Source of the DNA: Bacteroidaceae bacterium | Lineage (GTDB): Bacteria > Bacteroidota > Bacteroidia > Bacteroidales > Bacteroidaceae | DNA: 14,877 nucleotides | Direction: 5' to 3' | NCBI GenBank assembly: GCA_016302435.1 | Contig: JAEDNQ010000041.1 | Location: 1 to 14,877, forward strand | Shown: piece by piece, positions 1 through 6,779 of the stretch | Position numbering within the stretch: position 1 is the stretch's first letter | Layout of the letters: the number at the start of each line of letters is the position of its first letter | The notes under the pieces: generated by a model | What the model saw: the letters and a program-made list of their open reading frames with translations, nothing else | The model's database searches: none | Told to the model about the DNA's origin: nothing | Program-made: the position numbers and the translations under genes

Positions 1-60
1 CTAAAAGACACACTACATTCTCCCAAAACAACAAGTCAAAGACATAAGTAGGTGTACAAA

Positions 61-1653
61 ATGAACGAAATAGAAAGAAGACGAACATTTGCCATCATCT
101 CACACCCTGATGCTGGTAAGACAACATTGACAGAAAAACTTCTGCTCTTCGGAGGACAGATACAGGTGGCAGGGGCAGTAAAAAGCAACAAGATAAAGAA
201 GACTGCCACATCTGACTGGATGGAGATAGAGAAGCAGCGTGGCATATCGGTCAGCACCTCCGTCATGGAGTTTGACTACCTTCCGCCCCACCTTGATCAA
301 AATCAGCCACCATACAAAGTCAACATCCTTGACACTCCCGGACACCAGGACTTCGCCGAAGACACCTTCCGCACACTCACAGCTGTAGACTCTGCCATCA
401 TCGTCATCGACGGCGCAAAAGGTGTGGAGACACAGACGCGCAAGCTGATGACCGTATGCCGCATGCGAAAGACTCCTGTCATCGTCTACATCAACAAGAT
501 GGACCGCGAAGGCAAAGACCCCTTTGACCTTCTCGATGAGGTGGAGAGCGAACTGCAGATAAAAGTCAGACCTCTCTCCTGGCCTATCAACCAGGGCGCA
601 CGCTTCAAGGGAGTGTACAATATCTACGAACAAAATCTCAACCTGTTCACTCCAAACAAACAGATGGTCACAGAGAAGGTCAAGGTGAATATCGACTCAG
701 ACGAACTCGACGAACGTGTCGGAACACAGGATGCCGACAAGCTGCGCGAAGACCTTGAGATGATAGCAGGAGTGTATGACGACTTCGATGTCAACCGATA
801 CCTCGACGCTGAGGTAGCCCCCGTCTTCTTCGGCTCAGCCCTCAACAACTTCGGTGTGCAGGAACTCCTCGACTGCTTCGTGGAGATAGCACCGCGCCCA
901 CGCCCCACACAGGCAGAGGAACGCATGGTGCAGCCAGAAGAGCCAAAGTTTACAGGCTTCATCTTCAAGATAACAGCCAACATCGACCCCAACCACCGTT
1001 CATGCACAGCTTTCTGCAAGGTATGCTCAGGAAAGTTTGTCCGCAATGCACCCTACCTGCACGTGCGCAACGGCAAGACAGTACGCTTCTCCAGCCCCAC
1101 ACAGTTCATGGCACAGAAGAAAAGCACCATCGATGAGGCCTACCCTGGCGACATCGTCGGCTTGCCAGACAATGGTATATTCAAGATAGGCGACACTCTC
1201 ACCGAAGGAGAGCAGCTGCACTTCAAGGGACTGCCAAGCTTCTCCCCCGAGATGTTCAAGTATATAGAGAACGCAGACCCCATGAAGACTAAACAGTTGG
1301 AAAAAGGCATCAACCAACTGATGGACGAAGGTGTGGCACAGCTGTTTGTCAACCAGTTCAACGGGCGCAAGATTATCGGCACAGTAGGCCAGCTTCAGTT
1401 TGAAGTCATACAGTACCGACTGGAAAACGAGTATAATGCCAAGTGCCGATGGGAACCTGTCAGCCTCTACAAAGCATGTTGGGTGGAGAGCGACGACGAA
1501 GCCGAACTCGAGGCTTTCAAGAAGCGCAAGTACCAGTACATGGCCAAGGACAAAGAAGGGCGCGATGTCTTCCTTGCAGACTCCAACTATGTGCTTCAGA
1601 TGGCCCAGCAAGACTTCAAGCATATCCGCTTCCACTTCACATCTGAGTTTTAA
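61..1653 (+). CDS. prfC: Peptide chain release factor 3 (RF3), translational GTPase
   Basis: RF3 is a cytoplasmic GTPase that removes RF1/RF2 from the ribosome after peptide release. The 530-residue product matches the usual family length of about 530. The P-loop HPDAGKTT is at residues 15-22, the switch I region ends in EKQRGIS (57-63), DTPGH is at 91-95 with its catalytic His intact, and NKMD is at 145-148. The RF3-typical segments LLDEVESEL, KFTGFIFKI and EEAYPGD-like DEAYPGD follow, and the C-terminus ends in IRFHFTSEF, like E. coli RF3 around VQFHQTREH. About eight extra residues (PPHLDQNQ region, 75-84) precede the G3 motif compared with E. coli. An in-frame GTG at 52 would add three residues; I prefer the ATG at 61, which has an AGGTG at 50-54. 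The promoter lies outside the window. It is followed by tsaC after 99 bases. Confidence 0.97.
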   Translation: MNEIERRRTFAIISHPDAGKTTLTEKLLLFGGQIQVAGAVKSNKIKKTATSDWMEIEKQRGISVSTSVMEFDYLPPHLDQNQPPYKVNILDTPGHQDFAEDTFRTLTAVDSAIIVIDGAKGVETQTRKLMTVCRMRKTPVIVYINKMDREGKDPFDLLDEVESELQIKVRPLSWPINQGARFKGVYNIYEQNLNLFTPNKQMVTEKVKVNIDSDELDERVGTQDADKLREDLEMIAGVYDDFDVNRYLDAEVAPVFFGSALNNFGVQELLDCFVEIAPRPRPTQAEERMVQPEEPKFTGFIFKITANIDPNHRSCTAFCKVCSGKFVRNAPYLHVRNGKTVRFSSPTQFMAQKKSTIDEAYPGDIVGLPDNGIFKIGDTLTEGEQLHFKGLPSFSPEMFKYIENADPMKTKQLEKGINQLMDEGVAQLFVNQFNGRKIIGTVGQLQFEVIQYRLENEYNAKCRWEPVSLYKACWVESDDEAELEAFKKRKYQYMAKDKEGRDVFLADSNYVLQMAQQDFKHIRFHFTSEF

Positions 1654-1660
1654 TCTCGCT

Positions 1661-1729
1661 ATCGACAATAAAGACAGGGGCTTACCCCGATATCAGCTAA
1701 AGAGGCAGGGGTTGCCCCACCATCGACAA
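1661..1729. repeat. Paired small GC hairpins in the prfC-tsaC gap
   Basis: Two similar units lie in the 99-base gap. Each has an A/G-rich stretch followed by CAGGGG, a short loop and CCCC: GGGG 1677-1680 with CCCC 1685-1688, and GGGG 1708-1711 with CCCC 1715-1718. The octamer ATCGACAA starts at 1661 and again at 1722, bracketing the pair. Each stem has only four GC pairs, so a terminator is unlikely, and no T-tract follows. This may be a degenerate intergenic duplication or an mRNA processing or stability element. Confidence 0.45.
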
Positions 1730-1752
1730 CCAATTTATAACTTCCAAGACAA

Positions 1753-2319
1753 ATGCTTATAGACGAAGTAAAGAAAGCAGTAGAGGTGATGCGCGCAGGC
1801 GGCATCATTCTCTACCCAACAGATACAGTATGGGGCATAGGCTGCGACGCAACCAATCCCGAGGCTGTAAAGAAAGTGTATGAGATAAAGAGACGCGAAG
1901 ACAGCAAGGCACTCATCTGCCTCGTTGACAGTGACGTGAGACTGCAGCGATATGTGCGCAACGTAGCCGACGTGACATGGGACATGATAGAACTCTCCGA
2001 GCGCCCCCTCACAGTCATCTTCGACAATGTCACAGGACTTGCGCCCAACCTCATAGCCGAGGACGGCAGCGCGGGCATTCGCATCACAAAAGAGGAGTTT
2101 AGCAAGGAACTCTGCTTCCGCTTCCAAAAACCCATCGTCAGCACAAGTGCAAACATCAGCGGCGAACCCACACCACGCACCTTCGATGAGATCAGCGACG
2201 AGATCAAAGAAGCTGTCGACTATGTGGTGAAGTACAACCGACAGTGCAAAGAAAAGCACAAACCCAGCAGCATCATCAAGATGCAGGCGAACGGTCAGTT
2301 CACCATCATCAGGGAGTAA
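1753..2319 (+). CDS. tsaC: Threonylcarbamoyl-AMP synthase (TsaC/YrdC/Sua5 family)
   Basis: The enzyme makes threonylcarbamoyl-AMP from L-threonine, bicarbonate and ATP, the first step of the t6A37 modification of ANN-decoding tRNAs. At 188 residues it is the short, single-domain form (E. coli TsaC is 190) without the extra Sua5 C-terminal domain. The family signature YPTDTVWGIGCDA is at residues 21-33, the nucleotide-binding KRRED segment at 46-50, RPLTVIF at 84-90, AGIRI at 107-111, and PIVSTSANISGEP at 127-139. The ATG at 1753 begins right before the conserved N-terminal helix; no Shine-Dalgarno site is visible. It lies 99 bases after prfC and 180 before the CLC gene, with no recognisable promoter between, so it is probably read through from prfC. 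The symbol ywlC is sometimes used for the same family. Confidence 0.93.
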   Translation: MLIDEVKKAVEVMRAGGIILYPTDTVWGIGCDATNPEAVKKVYEIKRREDSKALICLVDSDVRLQRYVRNVADVTWDMIELSERPLTVIFDNVTGLAPNLIAEDGSAGIRITKEEFSKELCFRFQKPIVSTSANISGEPTPRTFDEISDEIKEAVDYVVKYNRQCKEKHKPSSIIKMQANGQFTIIRE

Positions 2320-2334
2320 TCCTATCTACTTTAT

Positions 2335-2420
2335 CCCCCAATACGGCTGACAGGCTTCAGGCACCCAAACAACATGACAGCCACCGCCTTGACCCCCCAA
2401 TACAGCAGACAGGCTTCGGG
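2335..2420. repeat. 27-base direct repeat, two copies 59 bases apart
   Basis: Copy one (2335-2361) and copy two (2394-2420) agree at 24 of 27 positions. Both begin CCCCCAATAC and both contain ACAGGCTTC. The three differences are single substitutions with no gaps. They lie in the non-coding gap between tsaC and the CLC gene. No terminal inverted repeats or coding potential accompany them, so this looks like a local duplication. Confidence 0.7.
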
Positions 2421-2451
2421 AAATCAGGCTGCATAACAGCCCATCCCCTCA

Positions 2452-2478
2452 TCCTCATTAACACCACTCCTCATTAAC
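2452..2478. repeat. 11-base tandem repeat upstream of the CLC gene
   Basis: TCCTCATTAAC occurs exactly at 2452-2462 and 2468-2478, 16 bases apart, 22 bases before the CLC start codon. It sits in a C-rich, G-poor leader. It may be a slipped duplication; a regulatory role is only a guess. Confidence 0.5.
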
Positions 2479-2499
2479 CCCACAAACCATATTAGCAAA

Positions 2500-4311
2500 A
2501 TGAACCTCATCACGTTACGACGCAAAGAGATACATCTACTCCAACTCATCACAGACTGGATAAAAGGCAACCAAACAGAGAGGCAGGTAGTCTTGATGCT
2601 CAGTCTCATTGTAGGCCTGTGCACAGGCCTGACCGCCTTCGTGCTGAAGTCATTGATAGAAGAGATAAAGCACCTGCTGACCTCTGGCTTCGGAGTGGAG
2701 GATGCCAACTTGCTCTACCTCGTCTTCCCTGCTGTGGGAATCCTGATAACGATGCTCTTCGTGCGCTATATCGTACGTGGCGACATCAGCCATGGAGTAA
2801 CAAAAATACTCTATGCCATGTCACGAGGACGAAGCCGCATTAAGTCGCACAACAGATGGTCAAGCATCATTGCCAGCGCCATCACCATCGGTTTCGGCGG
2901 TTCTGTGGGAGCAGAAGCACCTATAGTGCTGACGGGAGCCGCATGGGGCTCAGACCTCGGCAAGCGCTTCCACCTGCCGCCCAAGACTCTGATGCTGCTT
3001 GTCGGATGCGGTGCTGCAGGAGCAGTATCGGGAGTATTCAAGGCACCTATAGCAGGTCTTGTCTTTGTATTGGAGGTGCTGATGCTCGACTTGAGCTTCT
3101 CGTCACTCCTTCCACTGCTTGTGACCAGCATCACATCAGTATGTGTCTCATACGCATTCTATGGCACAGCCCCACAGTTTGATTTCAACCTGAGCAAAGC
3201 TTTCACCATAGACATAATACCTGGATGTATCCTTCTGGGAGTGGCATGCGGTCTGGTGAGCCTCTATTTCACCCGTGCCATGAACTGGTTTGAAGGCATC
3301 TTCGCGCGCATCAGCAAGAAGAGGTACAAGTTCCTGCTGGGAGCTCTCGTCCTCGGCATAATGATATACTTCTTCCCCGTCATGTATGGTGAGGGCTACG
3401 ATGTCATCAACCAGCTCATCAACAATGCGCCTCCAGGAGACATCATGCACAACACATTCTTCTTCGGCGACGAGAGCAACCTGCTCATATACCTTAGTCT
3501 GGTACTCTTCTTCAAAGTCTTCGCCACCACAGCAACCAATGGTGGCGGTGGATGTGGAGGAACATTCGCTCCCAGCCTCTTCCTCGGATGCATAGCAGGC
3601 TTCGTCTTCGCCAATCTCTGGGACATCATCCTTGGCCTCGGCACAGGACAAACATGTTACCTATCGGCAAAAAACTGCGGACTATATGGCATGGCAGGAC
3701 TCATGTCGGGTGTGATGCACGCACCTCTTACAGGCATATTCCTCATTGCAGAACTGACAGGCGGCTACGACCTTTTCGTTCCCATTATGATTGTATCTGT
3801 CGTGTCTTACCTGACAATAAACATCTTTGAGCCTCACAGTATTTACGCCATGCGTCTCGCACGCCGCGGACAACTGCTGACACACGACAAAGACAATGCC
3901 ATACTGACAGTACTCAACCTTGAGTCGCTTTTAGAGAAAGACTACAAGCCGGTGACAGCTGACATGCCGCTGGAAAAATTCGTGGTGACAATATCAAAGT
4001 CTCACCGCAATATTTTCCCGGTCATAGATGGAGGCGGTCGCTTCAAAGGCGTGGTGTCTCTTGACTCTGTCAGACTATACATGTTCCGCCCCGAACTGTA
4101 CAACCAGTACACCGTAGGCTCGTTCATGAAGGACCCTCCTGCCATCCTATCGTCAGCCGACTCACTAAAGGTGGTGGCCACAAAGTTTGAAGACACCAAA
4201 GCATGGAATCTGCCTGTCGTCGATGACGAGAACCACTACCTTGGCTTCGTATCACGTTCAGGACTATTCACAAGCTACAGAGAGACATTGCTCAAGTTCA
4301 GCCAGGAATAA
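2500..4311 (+). CDS. CLC-family chloride channel/transporter with C-terminal CBS pair
   Basis: This 603-residue inner-membrane protein has a CLC transmembrane core (about residues 20-465) followed by two CBS domains (about 475-535 and 540-600), which in this family bind adenine nucleotides and tune gating. CLC landmarks are GAEAP at 137-141, equivalent to GREGP and keeping the gating Glu (E139); GGTFAPSL at 353-360, equivalent to GGIFAPML; and the central Tyr (Y449 in SIYAMRLAR). Two key positions differ by my manual alignment to E. coli ClcA: the filter Ser107 is His98 (SHGVT), and the internal proton Glu203 is Val193 (FVLEVL). Val at that site is found in animal CLC channels, so loss of proton coupling is possible but not shown. 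It sits between tsaC and fmt, an order I recall from other Bacteroidales; no functional link to tRNA is evident. The ATG at 2500 is the first start in the frame and leaves an ordinary cytoplasmic N-terminus. Confidence 0.94.
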   Translation: MNLITLRRKEIHLLQLITDWIKGNQTERQVVLMLSLIVGLCTGLTAFVLKSLIEEIKHLLTSGFGVEDANLLYLVFPAVGILITMLFVRYIVRGDISHGVTKILYAMSRGRSRIKSHNRWSSIIASAITIGFGGSVGAEAPIVLTGAAWGSDLGKRFHLPPKTLMLLVGCGAAGAVSGVFKAPIAGLVFVLEVLMLDLSFSSLLPLLVTSITSVCVSYAFYGTAPQFDFNLSKAFTIDIIPGCILLGVACGLVSLYFTRAMNWFEGIFARISKKRYKFLLGALVLGIMIYFFPVMYGEGYDVINQLINNAPPGDIMHNTFFFGDESNLLIYLSLVLFFKVFATTATNGGGGCGGTFAPSLFLGCIAGFVFANLWDIILGLGTGQTCYLSAKNCGLYGMAGLMSGVMHAPLTGIFLIAELTGGYDLFVPIMIVSVVSYLTINIFEPHSIYAMRLARRGQLLTHDKDNAILTVLNLESLLEKDYKPVTADMPLEKFVVTISKSHRNIFPVIDGGGRFKGVVSLDSVRLYMFRPELYNQYTVGSFMKDPPAILSSADSLKVVATKFEDTKAWNLPVVDDENHYLGFVSRSGLFTSYRETLLKFSQE

Positions 4312-4409
4312 CATCATCCTATGCCATCTTGCATCCTCCCCTCAAGTCCCACGTCACACCCCACTTCCATTCTATCACCCACACCTCCAGCAAACCTCAT
4401 CACTCACAC
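4312..4409 (+). other. C-rich, G-poor leader between the CLC gene and fmt
   Basis: Only about 5 of 98 bases are G, while C is the commonest base, with many CAC, CCC and TCC triplets. No promoter box, hairpin or Shine-Dalgarno site is visible. Unstructured C-rich, G-poor RNA is the kind of sequence on which Rho loads, so this may be a Rho-sensitive point. That is inference from composition only. Confidence 0.35.
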
Positions 4410-5381
4410 ATGACAATGACAAAAGAATCACTCAGAATAGTATATATGGGCACTCCAGACTTTGCAGTAGAGAGTCTACGTGCCTTGGTAGAAGGCGGCT
4501 ACAACATCGTCGCCGTCATCACCATGCCTGACAAGCCCGTTGGACGCCACGGCAGCCAGCTCCAGCCCAGTCCTGTCAAGCAGTATGCAGTCGAACATGG
4601 ACTGAAGGTGATGCAACCCACCAACCTCAAAGATCCTGCTTTCGTAGAGGAGCTGCGCTCACTCAAGGCCGACCTCCAGATAGTGGTAGCCTTCCGCATG
4701 CTGCCCGAAGTGGTGTGGCAGATGCCCCCTCTCGGCACATTCAACGCACATGCTTCACTCCTCCCCAAATATCGAGGCGCAGCCCCCATCAACTGGGCCG
4801 TCATCAATGGCGACACAGAAACAGGCATGACAACCTTTTTCCTCAAGCATGAGATAGACACTGGCGACATCATACAGCAAGTAAAGATTCCCATCCACGA
4901 GACCGACAACGTAGAGATAGTCCACGACAAACTGATGTTGCTCAGCGGACAACTTGTCACAGAGACTGTTGACAACATCATAGCAGGCACTATCACTTCC
5001 GTGCCACAAGACTCCATCAAGGACATCGAACCCACACCTGCACCCAAGATTTTCCGTGACACCTGCCGCATCAACTGGAACCAGCCTGCAAAGAAGGTCT
5101 ACGACTTCATCAGAGGCCTCAGTCCCTACCCTGCGGCATGGACCACACTCAACGGCAAGTCTGTCAAGATATACGAAGCCTGCATTGACACGTCACACGC
5201 GTCAACGAATGAGGATATGAAGCCAGGCACCATCCTTACTGACCACAAGTCGCGGCTTCAGGTAGCCACAGCCAACGGAAGGCTCGACATCAAAGTGATG
5301 CAGTTGGAAGGAAAGAAGCGTATGCCCGTTTCAGACCTGCTTAAAGGATTAAAAATTGAGGAAGACGCATTTTTTTGCTAA
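4410..5381 (+). CDS. fmt: Methionyl-tRNA formyltransferase
   Basis: Fmt transfers a formyl group from 10-formyltetrahydrofolate to Met-tRNA(fMet), producing the initiator tRNA. The 323-residue length fits the family (E. coli 315). The N-terminus reads LRIVYMGTPDFAV, the usual Rossmann-like start. The catalytic triad equivalents are N112 and H114 in FNAHASLLPKYRGAAP and D150 in EIDTGDII. The C-terminal OB-like domain starts near residue 215 and contains FIRGLSPYPAAWT. The frame stays open upstream to a TTG at 4329, but that stretch is low-complexity and unlike Fmt. I chose the ATG at 4410; the ATG at 4416 is equally possible. The gene ends with a run of seven T just before the stop and only five bases before the -33 element of the next promoter. 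No terminator hairpin is seen after it. Confidence 0.96.
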   Translation: MTMTKESLRIVYMGTPDFAVESLRALVEGGYNIVAVITMPDKPVGRHGSQLQPSPVKQYAVEHGLKVMQPTNLKDPAFVEELRSLKADLQIVVAFRMLPEVVWQMPPLGTFNAHASLLPKYRGAAPINWAVINGDTETGMTTFFLKHEIDTGDIIQQVKIPIHETDNVEIVHDKLMLLSGQLVTETVDNIIAGTITSVPQDSIKDIEPTPAPKIFRDTCRINWNQPAKKVYDFIRGLSPYPAAWTTLNGKSVKIYEACIDTSHASTNEDMKPGTILTDHKSRLQVATANGRLDIKVMQLEGKKRMPVSDLLKGLKIEEDAFFC

Positions 5382-5385
5382 AATA

Positions 5386-5417
5386 TTTGGCAGTGTCAAA
5401 GAAAATCCTTTACTTTG
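5386..5417 (+). promoter_or_regulatory. Bacteroidetes-type promoter for the ECF sigma gene
   Basis: A -33 element TTTG (5386-5389) is followed after 20 bases by TTACTTTG (5410-5417), seven of eight matches to TAnnTTTG. The predicted transcript starts near 5424, giving a leader of about 75 bases. The 11-mer ACTTTGCACCG at 5412-5422 also occurs in the rpsF promoter at 13521-13531. Confidence 0.7.
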
Positions 5418-5499
5418 CACCGACAAACAGAATTATCAACCCTTTAAAATCTTCACTGCCTATCGAAAAGACATTACGCTAACAAATACATAAGGCATA

Positions 5500-6090
5500 A
5501 TGAAACATCTCAACACTCTGCCAGACGAGCAGTTAGTGAAACTGTACATAGAAGGCAACAACACAGCCTTTGACCTCTTACTTAGACGTTACGAAAGCAA
5601 AGTATTCACGTATCTCATATCGACTCTTAAAAGTCACGAGCAAGCGGAAGATTACTTTCAAGACATCTTTGTAAAGATTGTAGTCCAGCTAAAGAACAGG
5701 CAATATGAAGAAGCGGGAAAGTTCTCTTCTTGGGTAATGCGCATAGCACATAACCATATCATTGACCACTACCGCACATCGCCAAACAGCGTCACCATCT
5801 CCGAAGAAGAGAATGGAATAGACCTGCAGAACAATATACATATCTCCTCCGAAACAAATCGCGAGAAAGAGATGATAGACCAGCAGACGCTAAGAGAAGT
5901 CAAGGAACTCATCAAACTACTTCCTCAAACACAGCGCGAGGTAGTCACGATGAGAATCTATGATGAACTCTCGTTTAAGGAGATAGCTCAGAAGACGAAC
6001 TGCAGCATCAACACTGCACTCGGTCGCATGAGGTACGCAATTATCAATCTTCGCCTACTTGCCAACAAGTATGGAGTCGAGAGAGCGTAA
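5500..6090 (+). CDS. ECF-type RNA polymerase sigma factor (sigma-70 family)
   Basis: A 196-residue two-domain sigma factor. Sigma region 2 covers about residues 24-92 (AFDLLLRRYESKVF, then HEQAEDYFQDIFVKI, then FSSWVMRIAHNHIIDHYR). Sigma region 4 covers about 131-187, with LLPQTQREVVTMR and the helix-turn-helix SFKEIAQKTNCSINTALGRM. The two are joined by a polar, acidic linker (93-130). It would direct RNA polymerase to a dedicated promoter set. No FecR-like or other anti-sigma gene and no SusC-type receptor lies next to it, so it is not of the usual Bacteroidetes FecI-FecR type. It has its own promoter and a terminator 49 bases after the stop, so it is probably monocistronic. The ATG at 5500 has a weak AAGG five bases upstream. 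Its targets cannot be told from the sequence. Confidence 0.93.
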   Translation: MKHLNTLPDEQLVKLYIEGNNTAFDLLLRRYESKVFTYLISTLKSHEQAEDYFQDIFVKIVVQLKNRQYEEAGKFSSWVMRIAHNHIIDHYRTSPNSVTISEEENGIDLQNNIHISSETNREKEMIDQQTLREVKELIKLLPQTQREVVTMRIYDELSFKEIAQKTNCSINTALGRMRYAIINLRLLANKYGVERA

Positions 6091-6138
6091 ACTAACACAG
6101 GATAAAATAATTAAACATAATGAATAATGAAATTTTTA

Positions 6139-6177
6139 GGTGTCAGGAGTCGTGAGACTGTTGACACCATTTTTTTT
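6139..6177 (+). terminator. Rho-independent terminator of the sigma factor gene
   Basis: GGTGTCA (6139-6145) pairs with TGACACC (6162-6168). Inside, AGTC and GACT can pair around GTGA. Eight T follow at 6170-6177. It lies 49 bases after the sigma factor stop codon. Confidence 0.85.
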
Positions 6178-6200
6178 ATCATTGGTGTCCTGTAAACTTT

Positions 6201-6236
6201 CCATCCATAGATGAACATTGCGAATGTTCTGGATGG
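6201..6236. other. Bulged 14-pair stem-loop between two convergent terminators
   Basis: CCATCCA (6201-6207) pairs with TGGATGG (6230-6236), and GAACATT (6213-6219) pairs with AATGTTC (6223-6229). The loop is GCG, and a five-base bulge TAGAT (6208-6212) is on one side. All 14 pairs are Watson-Crick. No T-tract follows on either strand, so it is not a standard terminator. No gene or TAnnTTTG box lies within the interval; a small RNA or processing site is possible. Confidence 0.55.
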
Positions 6237-6264
6237 CTTGCCACTTTATCGGAGAATAGTGCAC

Positions 6265-6297
6265 AAAAAAAACCTGCAAGACTATCGTCCAGCAGGT
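6265..6297 (-). terminator. Rho-independent terminator of the small lipoprotein gene
   Basis: Read on the minus strand, ACCTGC (6297-6292) pairs with GCAGGT (6277-6272), with an inner GAC/GTC pairing around GATA, followed by a run of eight T (6272-6265). It lies 50 bases after the minus-strand stop codon. Confidence 0.85.
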
Positions 6298-6346
6298 CCA
6301 ATTCCCTTTGGGATGTTTGAATCCTAAAGTTGAATCGCTCTGTAAA

Positions 6347-6544
6347 TTACTCAGCAACAACTGAGTCTGCAGATACTGTATCAGCAGTGCAAGAGTCGCA
6401 GCATACAGTAGTATCCTCGCAAGTAGCAGTAGTATCAACAGCTACAGTGTCAGCTGCAGGAGCAGCAGTGTTGTTGCAAGATACGAATGATACAGATGCA
6501 GTGAGAGCGATTGCAGCAACAGCTGCGAAAACCAACTTCTTCAT
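6347..6544 (-). CDS. Tiny Cys-rich acidic lipoprotein, function unknown
   Basis: The 65-residue product has a lipoprotein-like signal sequence: MKK, a hydrophobic stretch (4-21), and FVSC with C23 as the likely lipidated residue (the lipobox is loose, as is common in Bacteroidetes). The mature part would be 43 residues, rich in Ala, Thr, Val and Asp, with four more cysteines arranged C42-x5-C48-C49-x2-C52. An ADTVAVD/ADTVSAD motif brackets the cysteines. Residues after C23 are NNTAAP, with no acidic surface-export signal, so a periplasm-facing anchor is more likely. I do not recognise the family. A perfect -7 box upstream and a terminator downstream make it a monocistronic gene and support its reality over the overlapping frames. 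It could bind a metal or form disulfides; this is inferred from the Cys spacing only. Confidence 0.8.
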   Translation of the reverse strand: MKKLVFAAVAAIALTASVSFVSCNNTAAPAADTVAVDTTATCEDTTVCCDSCTADTVSADSVVAE

Positions 6545-6603
6545 AATTTTCTAATTTTTTACTTTAATGTGTTAAACAATCAATATGCTTTTGAATTACG
6601 ATG

Positions 6604-6637
6604 CAAAGTTACGGACTTTTGAGATACCATCGACAAA
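6604..6637 (-). promoter_or_regulatory. Promoter of the small lipoprotein gene
   Basis: On the minus strand, TAACTTTG (6611-6604) is a perfect TAnnTTTG -7 box, with TTTG (6637-6634) 22 bases upstream as -33. The predicted leader is about 52 bases, A/T-rich and without a Shine-Dalgarno site. Confidence 0.75.
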
Positions 6638-6779
6638 GAAATGAAGATTATTTTACAGCCAAATGAAAAATTGTTGGATAAAATCATCTTAATTGTATTT
6701 AAATAAGCATTTCGGTAAAAACCATCTTTGGTATTACGACCCTGTTTGCGCCAACAACAGAGTGTTGCATTCAAAGCAC

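Noticed and set aside
1027..1668. Long open frames antisense to prfC, tsaC, the CLC gene, fmt and rprY (up to 213 codons)
   Set aside because: They lie wholly opposite strongly recognised genes, have no start signals or promoters, and their translations resemble no protein. They arise from codon bias of the true genes.
4329..4409. TTG start for fmt 27 codons upstream
   Set aside because: The extra residues are low-complexity and unlike the Fmt N-terminus, which begins just after the ATG at 4410.
5370..5381. Run of seven T just before the fmt stop as a frameshift site
   Set aside because: Slippage would open about 34 more codons, but these cross the sigma gene promoter and Fmt is already full length, so it looks like coincidence.
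5500..6090. FecI-type sigma factor with iron uptake operon
   Set aside because: No FecR-like or SusC/SusD genes are adjacent, and a terminator follows at once.
6136..6438. Minus-strand 100-codon frame covering the terminator interval
   Set aside because: It overlaps the lipoprotein gene in another frame and runs through both terminators and the hairpin, so it is unlikely to be coding.
6330..6554. Plus-strand open frame over the small lipoprotein
   Set aside because: It is Ser/Ala/Thr-rich with no start context, while the opposite strand has a signal sequence, a perfect -7 box and a terminator.
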